64,000 nt of DNA from Pseudomonas taiwanensis (GCF_013393345.1 NZ_QJRF01000053.1:60460-124459); one strand, 5' to 3'. Shown: positions 1-9,654, numbered from the stretch's first letter. The notes: generated from the sequence alone by a model not told the origin. Made by a program: numbers and translations.

Positions 1-1
1 C

Positions 2-991
2 GCCAACGTGCCGCAGTACTACATCGACCTCGACCGCACCAAGGCGCGTGCCCTGGGCGTGGCGATCAACGATGTCTTCACCGCCATGCAATCCACCTTC
101 GGCAGCTACTACGTCAACGACTTCACCCTTTACGGGCGAACCTGGCAGGTGAGCCTGCAGTCGGAGCCGGAGTTCCGCCGCAAGCCGGATGACCTCAGCC
201 AGGTCTATGTGCGGTCGGCCTCTGACGATCTGGTGCCGCTGTCATCCCTGGTGCGGGTGGAGCGCATCCTCGGTCCGGACTCCTACGCGCGCTTCAACGT
301 CTACCCGGCCGCCAAGGTGCTCGGTGGGCCGGCACCGGGCTACAGCTCGGGTCAGGCACTGGAGGCGATGCAGGAGGTGGCGAACGAAGTGCTGGGTGAG
401 GACTACAGCCTCGGCTGGATCGGTTCCGCCTACCAGGAGCTCGCGTCCCACGGCTCCGGCAGCACCGCATTCGTCTTCGGCCTGATCATGGTGTTCCTCA
501 TCCTCGCCGCCCAGTACGAACGCTGGACCCTGCCGCTGGCGGTCGTCACCGCCGTGCCCTTCGCGGTGTTCGGCGCCATCCTCGCGGTGTGGTTGCGGGG
601 CATCCAGAACGACGTGTACTTCCAGGTCGGCCTGGTGACCCTGATCGGCCTCGGGGCGAAGAACGCCATCCTCATCGTCGAGTTCGCGGTGCTTTGCCGC
701 GAACAGGGCATGGGGCCGGTGCAGGCGGCGCTGGAAGCGGCCAAGTTGCGTTTCCGTCCGATCGTGATGACCTCCCTGGCCTTCATCCTCGGTTGCGTGC
801 CGCTGGCTATCAGTTCCGGCGCGGGCTCGGCAAGCCGCCACTCCATCGGCACCGGGGTGATCGGCGGGATGCTCGCCGCCACCATGCTGGCGACCTTCCT
901 CATCCCCATGTTCTTCATGCTGGTGGAGAAGGCTTCGGACTGGCTGGAAAGCAGGAAGGCGCCCAAGTCCGAGCAGGCTCACGAGGGCTAG
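2..991 (+). CDS. RND multidrug efflux pump, C-terminal part (cut by window edge)
   Basis: The frame is open to the left edge, so only the last 330 residues are seen. They start in the porter domain (the [15 protein letters not shown] stretch is typical of HAE1-family pumps). They continue through the last transmembrane block, including the conserved [13 protein letters not shown] helix and the [15 protein letters not shown] segment. The family forms the inner-membrane proton antiporter of a tripartite MexB/MexF/TtgB-like efflux complex. No outer-membrane channel gene follows: the next gene, about 200 bp on, is an unrelated MFS exporter. The substrate cannot be told from this fragment. A pair of GAATTCATTCGC-type inverted repeats follows the stop codon. 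Confidence 0.93.
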   Translation, partial: ANVPQYYIDLDRTKARALGVAINDVFTAMQSTFGSYYVNDFTLYGRTWQVSLQSEPEFRRKPDDLSQVYVRSASDDLVPLSSLVRVERILGPDSYARFNVYPAAKVLGGPAPGYSSGQALEAMQEVANEVLGEDYSLGWIGSAYQELASHGSGSTAFVFGLIMVFLILAAQYERWTLPLAVVTAVPFAVFGAILAVWLRGIQNDVYFQVGLVTLIGLGAKNAILIVEFAVLCREQGMGPVQAALEAAKLRFRPIVMTSLAFILGCVPLAISSGAGSASRHSIGTGVIGGMLAATMLATFLIPMFFMLVEKASDWLESRKAPKSEQAHEG

Positions 992-1007
992 GGGCATCTA
1001 GATAATT

Positions 1008-1105
1008 GTGGGGGCGAATTCATTCGCTGATGGGCGCGCAGCGCCCACTTTCGGGCTGCAATGCCGGACCTGCCGGTCCGGTTAGCGAATGAATTCGCCC
1101 CCACA
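1008..1105. repeat. REP-like inverted repeat after the RND gene
   Basis: Two arms of about 20 bases, built around GCGAATTCATTCGC and flanked by runs of G or C, face each other across about 57 bases. The same arms recur near 3830, 9660, 9780, 21670, 44200, 44320 and 50300 in this window. This marks a dispersed extragenic palindrome family. It may act as a transcription end or mRNA stabiliser for the RND gene. Confidence 0.75.
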
Positions 1106-1185
1106 GAAAAGCTGCTCCGCCGCAGTCCTATTCACCCCTGTTACTATCTGGCGCCTTGTCCGCAATGGATGGCGCCCGATACACC

Positions 1186-2376
1186 ATGACTTTCCGCATC
1201 CTCCTCCTGCTTGGCGCCCTCAGCGCTTTTGGCCCCATGGCCATCGACTTTTACCTGCCCAGTTTCCCGGCGCTCGCCAAAGCCTTCGCCACCGACGTGG
1301 AGCATGTGCAGCTCACCCTGGCGTCCTACTTCATTGGCCTGGCACTCGGCCAACTGATCTATGGTCCGCTGGCGGACCGCTTCGGGCGGCGGCCACCGCT
1401 GCTGGTGGGGGTGACCATCTTCACCCTGGCTTCGGTCGCCTGCGCCCTGGCACCCAGCCTGGAGTGGCTGGTGGGCGCGCGTTTCGTCCAGGCCCTGGGT
1501 GGCTGCGCGGGGATGGTGGTGTCGCGGGCGGTGGTGCGTGATCTCTGCGATCCCATCGCCTCGGCCAAGGCCTTCTCGCAGTTGATGCTGGTGATGGGGC
1601 TGGCGCCGATCCTGGCGCCCCTGGGCGGAGGACTTCTGCTGGAACTGTTCGGCTGGCAATCGATCTTCTGGGGTCTGACCCTGTTCAGCGCGCTGGTGCT
1701 GCTGGGCATCGCCGCCTGGTTGCCGGAGACGCTTTCCAACGTCACGCCTCGCGCGCCGCTGAATGGCGCCCTCGGGCAGTACCGTCGGCTGTTCGGCGAC
1801 TGGCAGTTTCTCGCCTATGGCATGACCGGTGGTTTCGCCATCGCCGGGATGTTCGCCTACATCGCCGGCTCGCCCTTCGTTTTTATCGAACTCTATGGCG
1901 TGCCGCCTGAACACTATGGCTGGCTGTTCGGCTCCAACGCGGCGGGATTCATCCTGGTGGCCCAGATCAATGCCGTGCTGCTCCGTCATCGCGGGCCGTC
2001 CTTCTGGATGCGGCGGATGGTCTGGGTCTATCTGGTGTGTGCGCTGGCGCTGTTGGCGGTTTCCAGCCTGCAGACGCAAGCGCTGTGGCCGCTGCTGTTA
2101 CCGCTGTTCGGCTGCATCGCCAGCCTGGGGTGCATCCTGCCCAATGGCTCGGCTTGCGCAATGGCTGGCCAGGGCCAGAACGCGGGTAGCGCCTCGGCGT
2201 TGATGGGCAGCCTGCAGTTTGGAGTGGCGGCGGGAGCTGCCGCGCTTGTGGGGTGGCTGCACGACGGCACTGCCATGCCCCTGGCCCTGGTCATCAGCCT
2301 GTGCGGCTGCGCGGCAGTCGCCTGTTCGTTGCTGACCTGGCGCCTCGACCGTAACGGCCAGGCGCCCCTGGGTTAA
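1186..2376 (+). CDS. Bcr/CflA family MFS drug exporter
   Basis: A 396-residue, 12-helix major facilitator. The first helix carries the Bcr/CflA signature MAIDFYLPSFPAL. The loop 2-3 motif GPLADRFGRRPPLLVG is the MFS motif A. GARFVQALGGCAG in helix 4 and PLGGGLLLELFGWQSIFW in helix 5 fit drug:H+ antiporters. Family members export bicyclomycin, sulfonamides or chloramphenicol; the substrate here is unknown. An in-frame TTG (1156) and ATG (1165) lie upstream. ATG 1186 was chosen because it starts just before the first helix as in relatives. The 3' end overlaps the convergent small gene by four bases. Confidence 0.9.
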   Translation: MTFRILLLLGALSAFGPMAIDFYLPSFPALAKAFATDVEHVQLTLASYFIGLALGQLIYGPLADRFGRRPPLLVGVTIFTLASVACALAPSLEWLVGARFVQALGGCAGMVVSRAVVRDLCDPIASAKAFSQLMLVMGLAPILAPLGGGLLLELFGWQSIFWGLTLFSALVLLGIAAWLPETLSNVTPRAPLNGALGQYRRLFGDWQFLAYGMTGGFAIAGMFAYIAGSPFVFIELYGVPPEHYGWLFGSNAAGFILVAQINAVLLRHRGPSFWMRRMVWVYLVCALALLAVSSLQTQALWPLLLPLFGCIASLGCILPNGSACAMAGQGQNAGSASALMGSLQFGVAAGAAALVGWLHDGTAMPLALVISLCGCAAVACSLLTWRLDRNGQAPLG

Positions 2377-2561
2377 CTCGCGATCCGTCTAGACCAGTCA
2401 GGCAGGACATGGGGCGCCTTCAGGCGCTCTTCGAGGACGCTGACGAATCGGCGTGCTTCGGCCTCGCTACGAAAGCTCACCGCATGCTGGTCAAGGCAGA
2501 CTTGCCAGCCGGAACCCTGCGGGGTGGCGGTCGGACGGACAAGAATTTTCACCTCGGTCAT
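2373..2561 (-). CDS. Small conserved hypothetical protein (62 aa)
   Basis: A short soluble protein, MTEVKILVRPTATPQG onward, with a central segment that reads like an alpha/beta unit (WQVCLDQHAVSFRSEAEARRF). No signal peptide, membrane helix or known motif is visible. It is convergent with the MFS gene and overlaps it by four bases, a compact packing that favours a real gene. A GGGAG sits directly before the ATG, closer than usual for a ribosome site. Function unknown. Confidence 0.6.
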   Translation of the reverse strand: MTEVKILVRPTATPQGSGWQVCLDQHAVSFRSEAEARRFVSVLEERLKAPHVLPDWSRRIAS

Positions 2562-2658
2562 CTCCCAATCAAGTGGCGGGGAAGCTGAGTGTAGACCCGG
2601 CCAGATGACAGAAAATGACCCGTATCAAGCAGCCGACTGGTGGTCGATACCGTTCGTC

Positions 2659-3672
2659 CTAACCTTGTTCGCCGCTGCTTGATTGGCGCTCTGGGGCGCG
2701 TTGGGCAAGGCTTTCCAGCAATTCCTGGTAACGATTCTCGCTCTGCCGAAGAGCGTCCCGCGCTGACTTCAGGGCGCTGAAATCGATGTCGACGCAGTAG
2801 AGCTCCAACTGGTTGTGCAGGTTGCGCAGCACCAGATGGCTGGAGAACACCGTCACCGGGCTGCCATCGCTGCGTTGCAGGGTCAGTTCACTGGCGGGGA
2901 CGGCGGGGCCGCCGATCAGCCAGTTGTTGATGTCGGCCACCACCTGCTCGCGCATGGCAGGCGGAATGATGAGCTCCTCCAGATGACGCCCCATGGCTTG
3001 CTCCAGCGTGTAGCCGTAGAGCTGCTCACTGGCGTGGTTCCAGTAGATCACCCGGCGCTGACGGTCGTAGCCCTGCACCGCGATACGGGGTGTCTGCTCG
3101 AACAACTGGCGGAAGCGCCGTTCGCTGGCGCGCAAGGCCTCCTCGTCGCGCTTCTGGGTGCTGATGTCCTGCAGCGTGCCGAATGAGCGGCCATCGGGCT
3201 GGACCTCGCCGCGCAGGGCCAGCCACACCGTCTGCCGGTCGCTGGGGAGGTTCAGCCGTGCATTCACCGCAAGGGCCGCGCCTTGCTGGAACAGCGCTTC
3301 GAGGCTGCGTTGCACGTTGCCGCGGTCGGCTGGGTGGAAGCGGTTCAGCAGGTCTTCGAGGCTGTCTTCGCCGCCGCAGCCGAGAATGCGCTGGGCGCCC
3401 AGGCTCCAGGCGAAACGATGATCGAACTCCCAATTGCCCAGGGTCGCGTCACGCTGCGCCTGCTCCAGTTGCAGGCTGGTGCGCCTCAGTCCTTGGCGCA
3501 GGTGCTCGCGGCCCAGGCGGTGACGGCGTTCGAGGAAGAAGATCAGCAGGGCGCTGAACAGGATCAGTACGAAGACGCTGAGCGGCCCCGCGCCAAGGAC
3601 CAGGAGCCAGGCGCCGGCGCACAACAGGTAAAGGCCTGCGCGAATGGCGGGCCGGACGACGGTGGGATGCAT
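2659..3672 (-). CDS. Membrane-anchored tandem PAS protein lacking an output domain
   Basis: About 337 residues. Two closely spaced N-terminal membrane helices (around residues 7-45) are followed by a coiled segment and two PAS domains. The second PAS has typical features (RQLFEQTPRIAVQGYDRQ, NHASEQLYGYTLEQAMGRHLEE). A PAC-like end (CVDIDFSALKSARDAL) and a short coiled tail lead to the stop. No histidine kinase, GGDEF, EAL or HTH domain follows, so signal output is unexplained; it may act on a partner or be a shortened sensor. ATG 3672 is preferred over the upstream GTG at 3750 because it leads directly into the first helix. Confidence 0.75.
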   Translation of the reverse strand: MHPTVVRPAIRAGLYLLCAGAWLLVLGAGPLSVFVLILFSALLIFFLERRHRLGREHLRQGLRRTSLQLEQAQRDATLGNWEFDHRFAWSLGAQRILGCGGEDSLEDLLNRFHPADRGNVQRSLEALFQQGAALAVNARLNLPSDRQTVWLALRGEVQPDGRSFGTLQDISTQKRDEEALRASERRFRQLFEQTPRIAVQGYDRQRRVIYWNHASEQLYGYTLEQAMGRHLEELIIPPAMREQVVADINNWLIGGPAVPASELTLQRSDGSPVTVFSSHLVLRNLHNQLELYCVDIDFSALKSARDALRQSENRYQELLESLAQRAPERQSSSGEQG

Positions 3673-3867
3673 CCTGAACCCCGGCGGAGCTGAAACGATG
3701 CGGCGTGGCCGGCCGCTGGCGAGACGAGAAAAAGCATAGTCCCTTTGCACTCGCGTACCGGACCGTTCGCCAGCGCATCAGCTCGCCGGTCAGTGCCGAC
3801 TCGTCCGTTCGCGGTGCAGCCCTTCGCGAATGAATTCGCTCCACAAAAGCGTGCGGGCGCTCTTCTT

Positions 3868-3928
3868 GTAGGAGCGAGCTTGCTCGCGAAGTCCGAGCAC
3901 GGTCTTTCGCGAGCAAGCTCGCTCCTAC
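3868..3928. repeat. REP element (GTAGGAGCGAGCTTGCTCGC type)
   Basis: Two near-perfect inverted arms, GTAGGAGCGAGC...GCTCGCTCCTAC, separated by about 15 bases. The same element recurs at 19618, 27234, 34978, 35136, 35294 and 60297. It lies between the PAS gene and the end of the quinone reductase gene. Confidence 0.88.
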
Positions 3929-3954
3929 AGAAAAGGAGTTCCCAACGGACAGGC

Positions 3955-4968
3955 TCAGAAACCTTCGAGCACGATCTTGCCCTTGGCCTTGCCACTTTCC
4001 AGCAGCGCATGGGCGCGGCGCAGGTTGGTGGTGTTGATGGTGCCGAAGTGCTCGCCCACGGTGGTCTTCAGCACGCCCGCGTCAATCAGTTGGCTGACAC
4101 GCTCCAGCAGACGGTGCTGTTCGAGGATGTCCGGCGTCTGGAACATCGAGCGCGTGTACATGAACTCCCAGTGCAGGGACAGGCTCTTACGCTTGAGCTT
4201 GGCCACGTCCAGCGAAGCCGGGTCGTCGATCAGACCGAGCCGGCCTTGGGGCGCCAGGGCTTCCACCAACTGATCCAGGTGCTGATCGGTCTGGGTCAGG
4301 CTGGCCACGTGGGTGACCTGGGTGAGGCCGGCGCGGCGCAGTTCCTCGGCCAGGGGCTTGCTGTGGTCCAGCACGTGGTGGGCCCCCAGTTCGCGCACCC
4401 AGGCCTGGGTTTCCGGACGCGAGGCGGTACCGATCACGGTCAGGCCGGTGAGTTGTCGGGCCAGTTGTACCAGGATCGAACCCACGCCCCCGGCAGCGCC
4501 TACCACCAGCAGGCTCTGGCCCTGGTCGGCCGTGCCCTCGGCAATCTGCAGGCGGTCGAACAACAGCTCCCAGGCGGTGATGGAGGTCAGCGGCAGGGCG
4601 GCGGCCTGGGCGAAGTCCAGGCTCTCCGGCATGTGGCCGACGATGCGCTCATCCACCCGATGGACTTCCGCGTTGCCGCCCGGACGCGTCAGGTCACCGG
4701 CGTAGAACACGCGGTCGCCCGGCTGGAACAGGGTGACGTCGCTGCCCACTGCCTTGACCACACCCGCCACGTCCCAGCCCAGCACCTTGGGTTGACCGGC
4801 TTCGGGAGGCGCATTGCGGCGGACCTTGGTGTCCACCGGATTGACCGAAATGGCACGGACCTCCACCAGCAGGTCGCGTGGGCCCGGTTGTGGCTCCGGC
4901 AACAGGATGTCCTGCAAGGACTCGGGATTGTCGATGGGCAGGTTCTGGAAATAGGCGACGGCTTTCAT
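3955..4968 (-). CDS. Zinc-type alcohol dehydrogenase-like / NADPH:quinone oxidoreductase
   Basis: A 337-residue MDR-superfamily reductase. It begins MKAVAYFQNLPIDNPESLQD, the hallmark of the QOR-like subgroup. It carries the N-terminal GroES-like fold (LVEVRAISVNPVDTKVR), the AALPLTSITAWELLFDRL segment, and a Rossmann nucleotide site (LLVVGAAGGVGSILVQLARQL). The structural zinc cysteines are absent, as in zinc-independent quinone reductases. The likely reaction is NADPH-dependent reduction of quinones or enones in the cytosol. A ribosome site (GGAGA) precedes ATG 4968. It is divergent from the LysR gene, which probably controls it. Confidence 0.88.
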   Translation of the reverse strand: MKAVAYFQNLPIDNPESLQDILLPEPQPGPRDLLVEVRAISVNPVDTKVRRNAPPEAGQPKVLGWDVAGVVKAVGSDVTLFQPGDRVFYAGDLTRPGGNAEVHRVDERIVGHMPESLDFAQAAALPLTSITAWELLFDRLQIAEGTADQGQSLLVVGAAGGVGSILVQLARQLTGLTVIGTASRPETQAWVRELGAHHVLDHSKPLAEELRRAGLTQVTHVASLTQTDQHLDQLVEALAPQGRLGLIDDPASLDVAKLKRKSLSLHWEFMYTRSMFQTPDILEQHRLLERVSQLIDAGVLKTTVGEHFGTINTTNLRRAHALLESGKAKGKIVLEGF

Positions 4969-5068
4969 CGGGATTCTCCGCATGGGGCTTGATGCGCCGC
5001 ATGGTCGGTTATTTCGCTGGCGAGAGAAATCGGCTAGAAAGCGACAGTCTTTCAATGAGAATTTGAAA

Positions 5069-5983
5069 ATGCTGCGCCTCGACGATCTCGCCCTGTTCGT
5101 CAGCACCGCTGACCACGGTAGCCTCTCGGCCGCCGCCCGCAAGCTGGATGTCTCACCGGCCGTGGCCAGCGCCGCGCTCAAGCGCCTGGAGCAGCAGTTG
5201 GAGGTGCGCCTGTTCGCCCGCTCCACCCGCAGCCTGCGCCTGACGCCCGAGGGCGAGCAGTTCCTCGTCCATGCGCGCAACGCTTTGGCCAGCCTGGAAG
5301 AGGGGCAGCGGCAACTGGCGGGCGGCCGCGAAGATATTGCAGGGGTGCTGCAGCTGTCGGTGCCCTCGGATTTCGGCCGCAATGTGCTGGTGCCCTGGCT
5401 CGATGACTTCCAGCGCGAGCACCCACGCCTGGCCATTCGCCTGCACCTCAGCGACCGGGTTGCCGATCTGTTCCGCCAATCGGTGGACATCGCCATCCGC
5501 TACGGCGAGCCGGAAGACTCCAGCCTGGTGGCGCTGCCTCTGGCCGCCGCCAATCGTCGGGTGCTTTGCGCCTCCCCCGATTATTTCGCCCGTCATGGCC
5601 GGCCGCAGCAGCCTGAGGACCTGGCGGGGCACAACTGCCTGCTCTACCAACTGGGCGGGCGCGTGCATGATCGCTGGAGCTTCAGCGAGGGTCGGCGCGA
5701 GCAAGTGGTGGCCGTGAGCGGCAACCGTACCTGCGACGATGCCGACGTCGTGCGACGTTGGGCACTGTCCGGGCAGGGGCTCATCTACAAGTCCTGGCTG
5801 GATGTGGCCGGGGATATCCAGGCCGGGCGCCTGGAACTGGCCTTGCCGCAGTACCGTGGGCAGGCCACGCCGCTGAACCTGATCTGCGCCCACCGTGCCC
5901 AACTCAGCAAGCCGGTACGGCTGCTCCGCGAGTTCGTCCAGGTTCGCTGCGCCACGCTACTCGTCGGCGCGCCCTGGAGTTGA
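5069..5983 (+). CDS. LysR-family transcriptional regulator
   Basis: A 304-residue LTTR. The N-terminal winged helix (MLRLDDLALFVSTADHGSLS, then AVASAALKRLEQQLEVRLF) is followed by a substrate-binding domain of periplasmic-binding fold. The gene is divergent from the quinone reductase with about 100 bases between starts, the usual arrangement for a regulator and its target. The open frame reaches further upstream, but ATG 5069 gives the canonical LysR N-terminus. The inducer is unknown. Confidence 0.9.
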   Translation: MLRLDDLALFVSTADHGSLSAAARKLDVSPAVASAALKRLEQQLEVRLFARSTRSLRLTPEGEQFLVHARNALASLEEGQRQLAGGREDIAGVLQLSVPSDFGRNVLVPWLDDFQREHPRLAIRLHLSDRVADLFRQSVDIAIRYGEPEDSSLVALPLAAANRRVLCASPDYFARHGRPQQPEDLAGHNCLLYQLGGRVHDRWSFSEGRREQVVAVSGNRTCDDADVVRRWALSGQGLIYKSWLDVAGDIQAGRLELALPQYRGQATPLNLICAHRAQLSKPVRLLREFVQVRCATLLVGAPWS

Positions 5984-6154
5984 GTGTCGGTCGTGGTAAT
6001 GCCGGCGTCTGATCGTCGAATTGCTCGGGCCTGAGGTTCCGCTATCGTCTGGATAAGCCGTGGCCTGCGTGGAGACTCCCGTGGCTGACTTGTGTCCGAC
6101 CTACCTGAATCCTGCCGGGCCCGCGCCTGGCGCCTGCCGTGGGAGTGCCGGCTG

Positions 6155-8695
6155 ATGCTGCGTAACCGCGAGCCTGGTGCTTTCCTGCCGACCTTGCTGC
6201 TGGTCTTCAGCGGTTACCTGCTGCTGGCCCTGGGGGCTGTCTGGCTGTCTCGCCAGCCCGGCAGCATTGCCACCCTCTGGTACGCCAACGCCTTCACCGT
6301 GGCCTTGCTCTGGGACCAGCCGCTGCGCCGCTGGGCGCCATTGCTGGTGGGGGCGATGCTCGCTGATCTTCTGGCCAACCTGGCCTTCGGCGATGGCTTT
6401 TTCCGGGCGGCGAGCTTCATCCCGCCCAATCTGTTGGAAGTGGTGCTGGCCGCGTCCCTGTTGCGGGTCAGCGGCGCGGCATTGCGGATGAACGAAAGCC
6501 CCGGGGCCTTCCTCCAGTTCATCTTTTTCGGTGCCCTGCTGCCGCCATTGATGGGCGCCAGCCTGGGAGCCAGCATTCTCGCCTGGCAGGGGCTGGATTC
6601 CTTCGAACGGGGCTGGATGTACTGGGTCGAGGGCGCCATGCTCGGCGCTGTCTCGGTGCTACCCCTGGCCGTCTGGCTGCGCCAGCACAGCGGCTGGGAA
6701 CTGATCGGTGAGCGCCGCCACCACGAACTGCTGCTCTATGTCGGGCTGGTGGTGCTGGGCACACCCTTCGCCCTGCTGCTGTTGCCGTTCCCCTTCGTCT
6801 ACCTGTCCCTGCCGCTGATCATCGCCGCGGTGCGCCTGACCTTCGCCAGCACCGCGCTGCTGGTGGCGCTGGCGTCGGTGAGCGGCGGGCTGATCATTGC
6901 CCTGGGCATGATGGAGCTGCCCGTTCCGCAGGAGGGCTGGCGCGACCTGCTGATCTACCTGCCGCTGCTGCTGGCACTGTTGCCGGCGCTGCTGCTTGCC
7001 TCGGCGGTGGAACAACTGCGTCGGCGCCGGCGCGAACTGGCGGCCAGCGAATCACGCTTTCGCGACGCCATGGACCATTCCGCCATCGGCATGGCGCTGG
7101 TGGGGCTGGATGGCCGCTGGCAACGGGTCAACCGGGCGCTCTGCGACATGCTCGGCTATGCGGAGGAGGAACTCGCCCGCCTGAACTTCCAGGACGTCAC
7201 CCACCCCGACGACCTGGAGGGCGACCTTGAACTGGTGCGTGAGGTCCTCGCCGGGCGGCGTCACAGCTACCGCCTGGAAAAGCGCTACCTGCATAAGAGT
7301 GGGCGGGAAATCTGGGGATTGCTGGCGGTATCCCTGGTGCGTGACCACGAAGGTGAGCCGCTGTACTTCATTGCGCAGATCGAGGACATCGACCGGCGCA
7401 AGCGCGCCGAGGAGCGCGAGGCGGAACTGGCGCGCCGCTATTCGGTGGCGACCGAGGCCAGCGGTGTCGGCGTCTGGGAATGGGACCTGGTCAACGATCG
7501 CCTGCTCTGGGACGAGGGCATGTATCGCCTGTATGGTCGCAGCCTGGGTGATGAGCTGTCTTTCGCCGATTGGCGGGCCCACCTGCACCCGGACGATGCC
7601 ACCCGCGCCGAACGCGAGGTGCTGGCCGCGCGGGAAGGCAGCCGGCGCCTGGACATCGAATTTCGTATTCGTCGTGGTGACGGCAACCATCGCGTCCTCA
7701 AGGGGCATGCGCGACTGGTCTGCGATGCCAACGGTCAGCCGCTGCGCATGGTCGGCACCAACTGGGACGTCAGCGAGCTGCACCAGCTTGCCGAGCGCCT
7801 GCGTGATGAACGCGAGCGACTGCAGGTGACCCTCGATGCCATTGGCGATGGCGTCATCACCTCCGACCTGGAAGGCAGGGTCAGCTTCCTCAATCCGGTG
7901 GCCGAACGCCTCAGTGGCTGGGGCAGCGACGAGGCCCGGGGTCTGCCCATCGAACAGGTGTTGCTGCTGGAAGGGGAGGACGGGCGGCTGGTACCCAACC
8001 CGGTGCGCGACTGCCTGGAGCGTGGCTGCGCGGCCAGTCTCCAGGGCCTCGCCTCGCTGCGTCACCCGGCCGGGGGCACCATCGCCCTGCGCGGCCAGGC
8101 GGCCCCCATGCGTGCAGGCGACGGCACCCTGCTCGGCAGCGTGCTGGTGCTCACCGACGTCAGCGAAGCCCGCGCCATGCAGAAGCACCTGCGCTACGCC
8201 GCCACCCACGATGCCCTGACCGGCCTGCTCAATCGTTCGGCCTTCGAGGATGCGCTTGCCGAAAGCTGTCGCGAGGTCGTGCAGAACGGTGGCAACAGCG
8301 TGCTTTGCTTCATCGACCTGGACCGCTTCAAGCAGGTCAACGACAACGCCGGTCACGCCGCCGGGGATGAGCTGCTGCGACAGCTTGCGAGGCTGATGCA
8401 GGCCCAGGTCCGCGCGGGTGACCAACTGGCACGCCTGGGTGGCGACGAGTTTGCACTGATCCTGCGCAGTTGCCCGTTGGCCCAGGCGGAACTGCTGGCG
8501 GCGCGGCTGATCGCCCAGATCCAGGGCGTAGTGCTGGCGTGGGAAGGCCAGGAATTCCGCGTAGGTGCCAGCGTTGGCATCGCCTGCATCCACAGCGCCA
8601 ATGCGCAGCCGGCGGAGCTTCTGAAACAGGCTGATACAGCTTGCTATCGGGCCAAACACGCAGGTCGGGGACAATTCGCTGTCGAACACCGCTGA
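6155..8695 (+). CDS. Diguanylate cyclase: MASE1 membrane sensor, three PAS domains, GGDEF
   Basis: An 846-residue inner-membrane protein. Residues 1-290 form a MASE1-type multi-helix sensor, followed by three PAS/PAC units (starts near SRFRDAMDHSAIGMALVG, YSVATEASGVGVWEWDL and LQVTLDAIGDGVITSDLEG) and a C-terminal GGDEF domain. The active site GGDEF is intact at about 762-766. An RAGD just upstream matches the RxxD product-inhibition site, so cyclic-di-GMP synthesis with feedback is expected. No EAL domain follows. ATG 6155 (GGGAG upstream) is preferred to GTG 6092. Confidence 0.9.
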   Translation: MLRNREPGAFLPTLLLVFSGYLLLALGAVWLSRQPGSIATLWYANAFTVALLWDQPLRRWAPLLVGAMLADLLANLAFGDGFFRAASFIPPNLLEVVLAASLLRVSGAALRMNESPGAFLQFIFFGALLPPLMGASLGASILAWQGLDSFERGWMYWVEGAMLGAVSVLPLAVWLRQHSGWELIGERRHHELLLYVGLVVLGTPFALLLLPFPFVYLSLPLIIAAVRLTFASTALLVALASVSGGLIIALGMMELPVPQEGWRDLLIYLPLLLALLPALLLASAVEQLRRRRRELAASESRFRDAMDHSAIGMALVGLDGRWQRVNRALCDMLGYAEEELARLNFQDVTHPDDLEGDLELVREVLAGRRHSYRLEKRYLHKSGREIWGLLAVSLVRDHEGEPLYFIAQIEDIDRRKRAEEREAELARRYSVATEASGVGVWEWDLVNDRLLWDEGMYRLYGRSLGDELSFADWRAHLHPDDATRAEREVLAAREGSRRLDIEFRIRRGDGNHRVLKGHARLVCDANGQPLRMVGTNWDVSELHQLAERLRDERERLQVTLDAIGDGVITSDLEGRVSFLNPVAERLSGWGSDEARGLPIEQVLLLEGEDGRLVPNPVRDCLERGCAASLQGLASLRHPAGGTIALRGQAAPMRAGDGTLLGSVLVLTDVSEARAMQKHLRYAATHDALTGLLNRSAFEDALAESCREVVQNGGNSVLCFIDLDRFKQVNDNAGHAAGDELLRQLARLMQAQVRAGDQLARLGGDEFALILRSCPLAQAELLAARLIAQIQGVVLAWEGQEFRVGASVGIACIHSANAQPAELLKQADTACYRAKHAGRGQFAVEHR

Positions 8696-8815
8696 GACCG
8701 GCGGACCGATATATGACAGCCGCCAAGGCCTGGCCTAATCTCCATCGTCATGGCAGTGAATGAGAAACCCTTGCATTGCCCTTCGCCATACAACGCAAAA
8801 TTCGAGGTCGATACC

Positions 8816-9082
8816 ATGCGTAAGCTGCTCCTTCTTTCCCTGGCCCTCGTCAGCCCCCTGACCTTCGCCAAGACCGAGTGCACCACCGCCGACAAGTCCA
8901 CCTGGCAAGACCAGGCCAAGTTCCAGGAAGACCTCAAGGCCCAGGGCTACGACATCAAGAAGTTCAAGGTGACCGCTGGCAACTGCTACGAGATCTACGG
9001 CTGGGACAAGGACAAGCGCAAAGTCGAGATCTACTTCAACCCGGTCGACGGCAAGGTGGTCAAGCAGGAGATCGAGGACTGA
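8816..9082 (+). CDS. Small periplasmic PepSY-domain protein
   Basis: 88 residues with a clear signal peptide (MRKLLLLSLALVSPLTFA) and a compact PepSY-like domain ending in IYFNPVDGKVVKQEIED. Two cysteines (in ECTTADKS and GNCYEIYG) could form a disulfide. PepSY domains are periplasmic modules often found with cytochromes and sensor proteins. The gene ends three bases before the cytochrome b561 gene, so the two form an operon, and a redox-linked role is inferred. Start chosen at ATG 8816 because it opens the signal peptide and has GAGG upstream. Confidence 0.85.
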   Translation: MRKLLLLSLALVSPLTFAKTECTTADKSTWQDQAKFQEDLKAQGYDIKKFKVTAGNCYEIYGWDKDKRKVEIYFNPVDGKVVKQEIED

Positions 9083-9085
9083 CCC

Positions 9086-9619
9086 GTGAGCACCGAAACC
9101 GTTCGCCTCTGGGACCCGGTCATACGGATCGGCCACTGGTCCCTGGTGGCTGCCTTCATCGGTGACTACTTCCTCAACGAGGCAGGCGACGGCTGGCACC
9201 GCTGGCTCGGCTATTACGCCGTGGCGGTGGTGCTGGTGCGGCTGGTGTGGGGCTTCGTCGGCCCCGCATCTGCGCGCTGGGCGGATTTCTCGCCGCGTCC
9301 CTCGCAGCTGGCGGCCCATGCCAGGACGCTGCTGAGCGGCGGCCACCTGCACCGCATGGGGCACTCGCCCCTGGGTGGGCTGGTGATGATCCTCATGCTG
9401 CTGCTGATGTTCGGCCTCGGCGTCACCGGTTTCCTGATGGAAGAAGTGGACTACTTCTGGGGCGAGGACCTGCCCCGTGACATCCATGTCTTCATGGCCG
9501 ATAGCCTGTTCTGGCTGGCCTGCCTGCACGTGCTGGCCGCGCTGGTGGAAAGCGTGCGCCTGCGTGAGAACCTGCCCTGGTCCATGGTGACGGGGCGACG
9601 CAAGGTGCTTCGCGACTAA
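9086..9619 (+). CDS. Cytochrome b561-family di-heme membrane protein
   Basis: 177 residues with four hydrophobic helices. Histidines in the b561 (Ni,Fe-hydrogenase cytochrome b type) pattern are visible: RIGHWSLVAAF in helix 1, GWHRWLGYYAV in helix 2, IHVFMADSLFWLACLHVLAAL at the end. The family binds two b hemes and moves electrons between the quinone pool and a periplasmic partner. Here that partner may be the upstream PepSY protein. GTG start at 9086. A strong hairpin terminator lies directly after the stop. Confidence 0.88.
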   Translation: MSTETVRLWDPVIRIGHWSLVAAFIGDYFLNEAGDGWHRWLGYYAVAVVLVRLVWGFVGPASARWADFSPRPSQLAAHARTLLSGGHLHRMGHSPLGGLVMILMLLLMFGLGVTGFLMEEVDYFWGEDLPRDIHVFMADSLFWLACLHVLAALVESVRLRENLPWSMVTGRRKVLRD

Positions 9620-9640
9620 GGGCCGCATCGCGGCCCTTTT
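9620..9640 (+). terminator. Rho-independent terminator of the PepSY-cytochrome b561 operon
   Basis: GGGCCGC, a three-base loop, GCGGCCC and TTTT immediately follow the stop codon. Confidence 0.85.
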
Positions 9641-9654
9641 CGTATGCATTCCCT

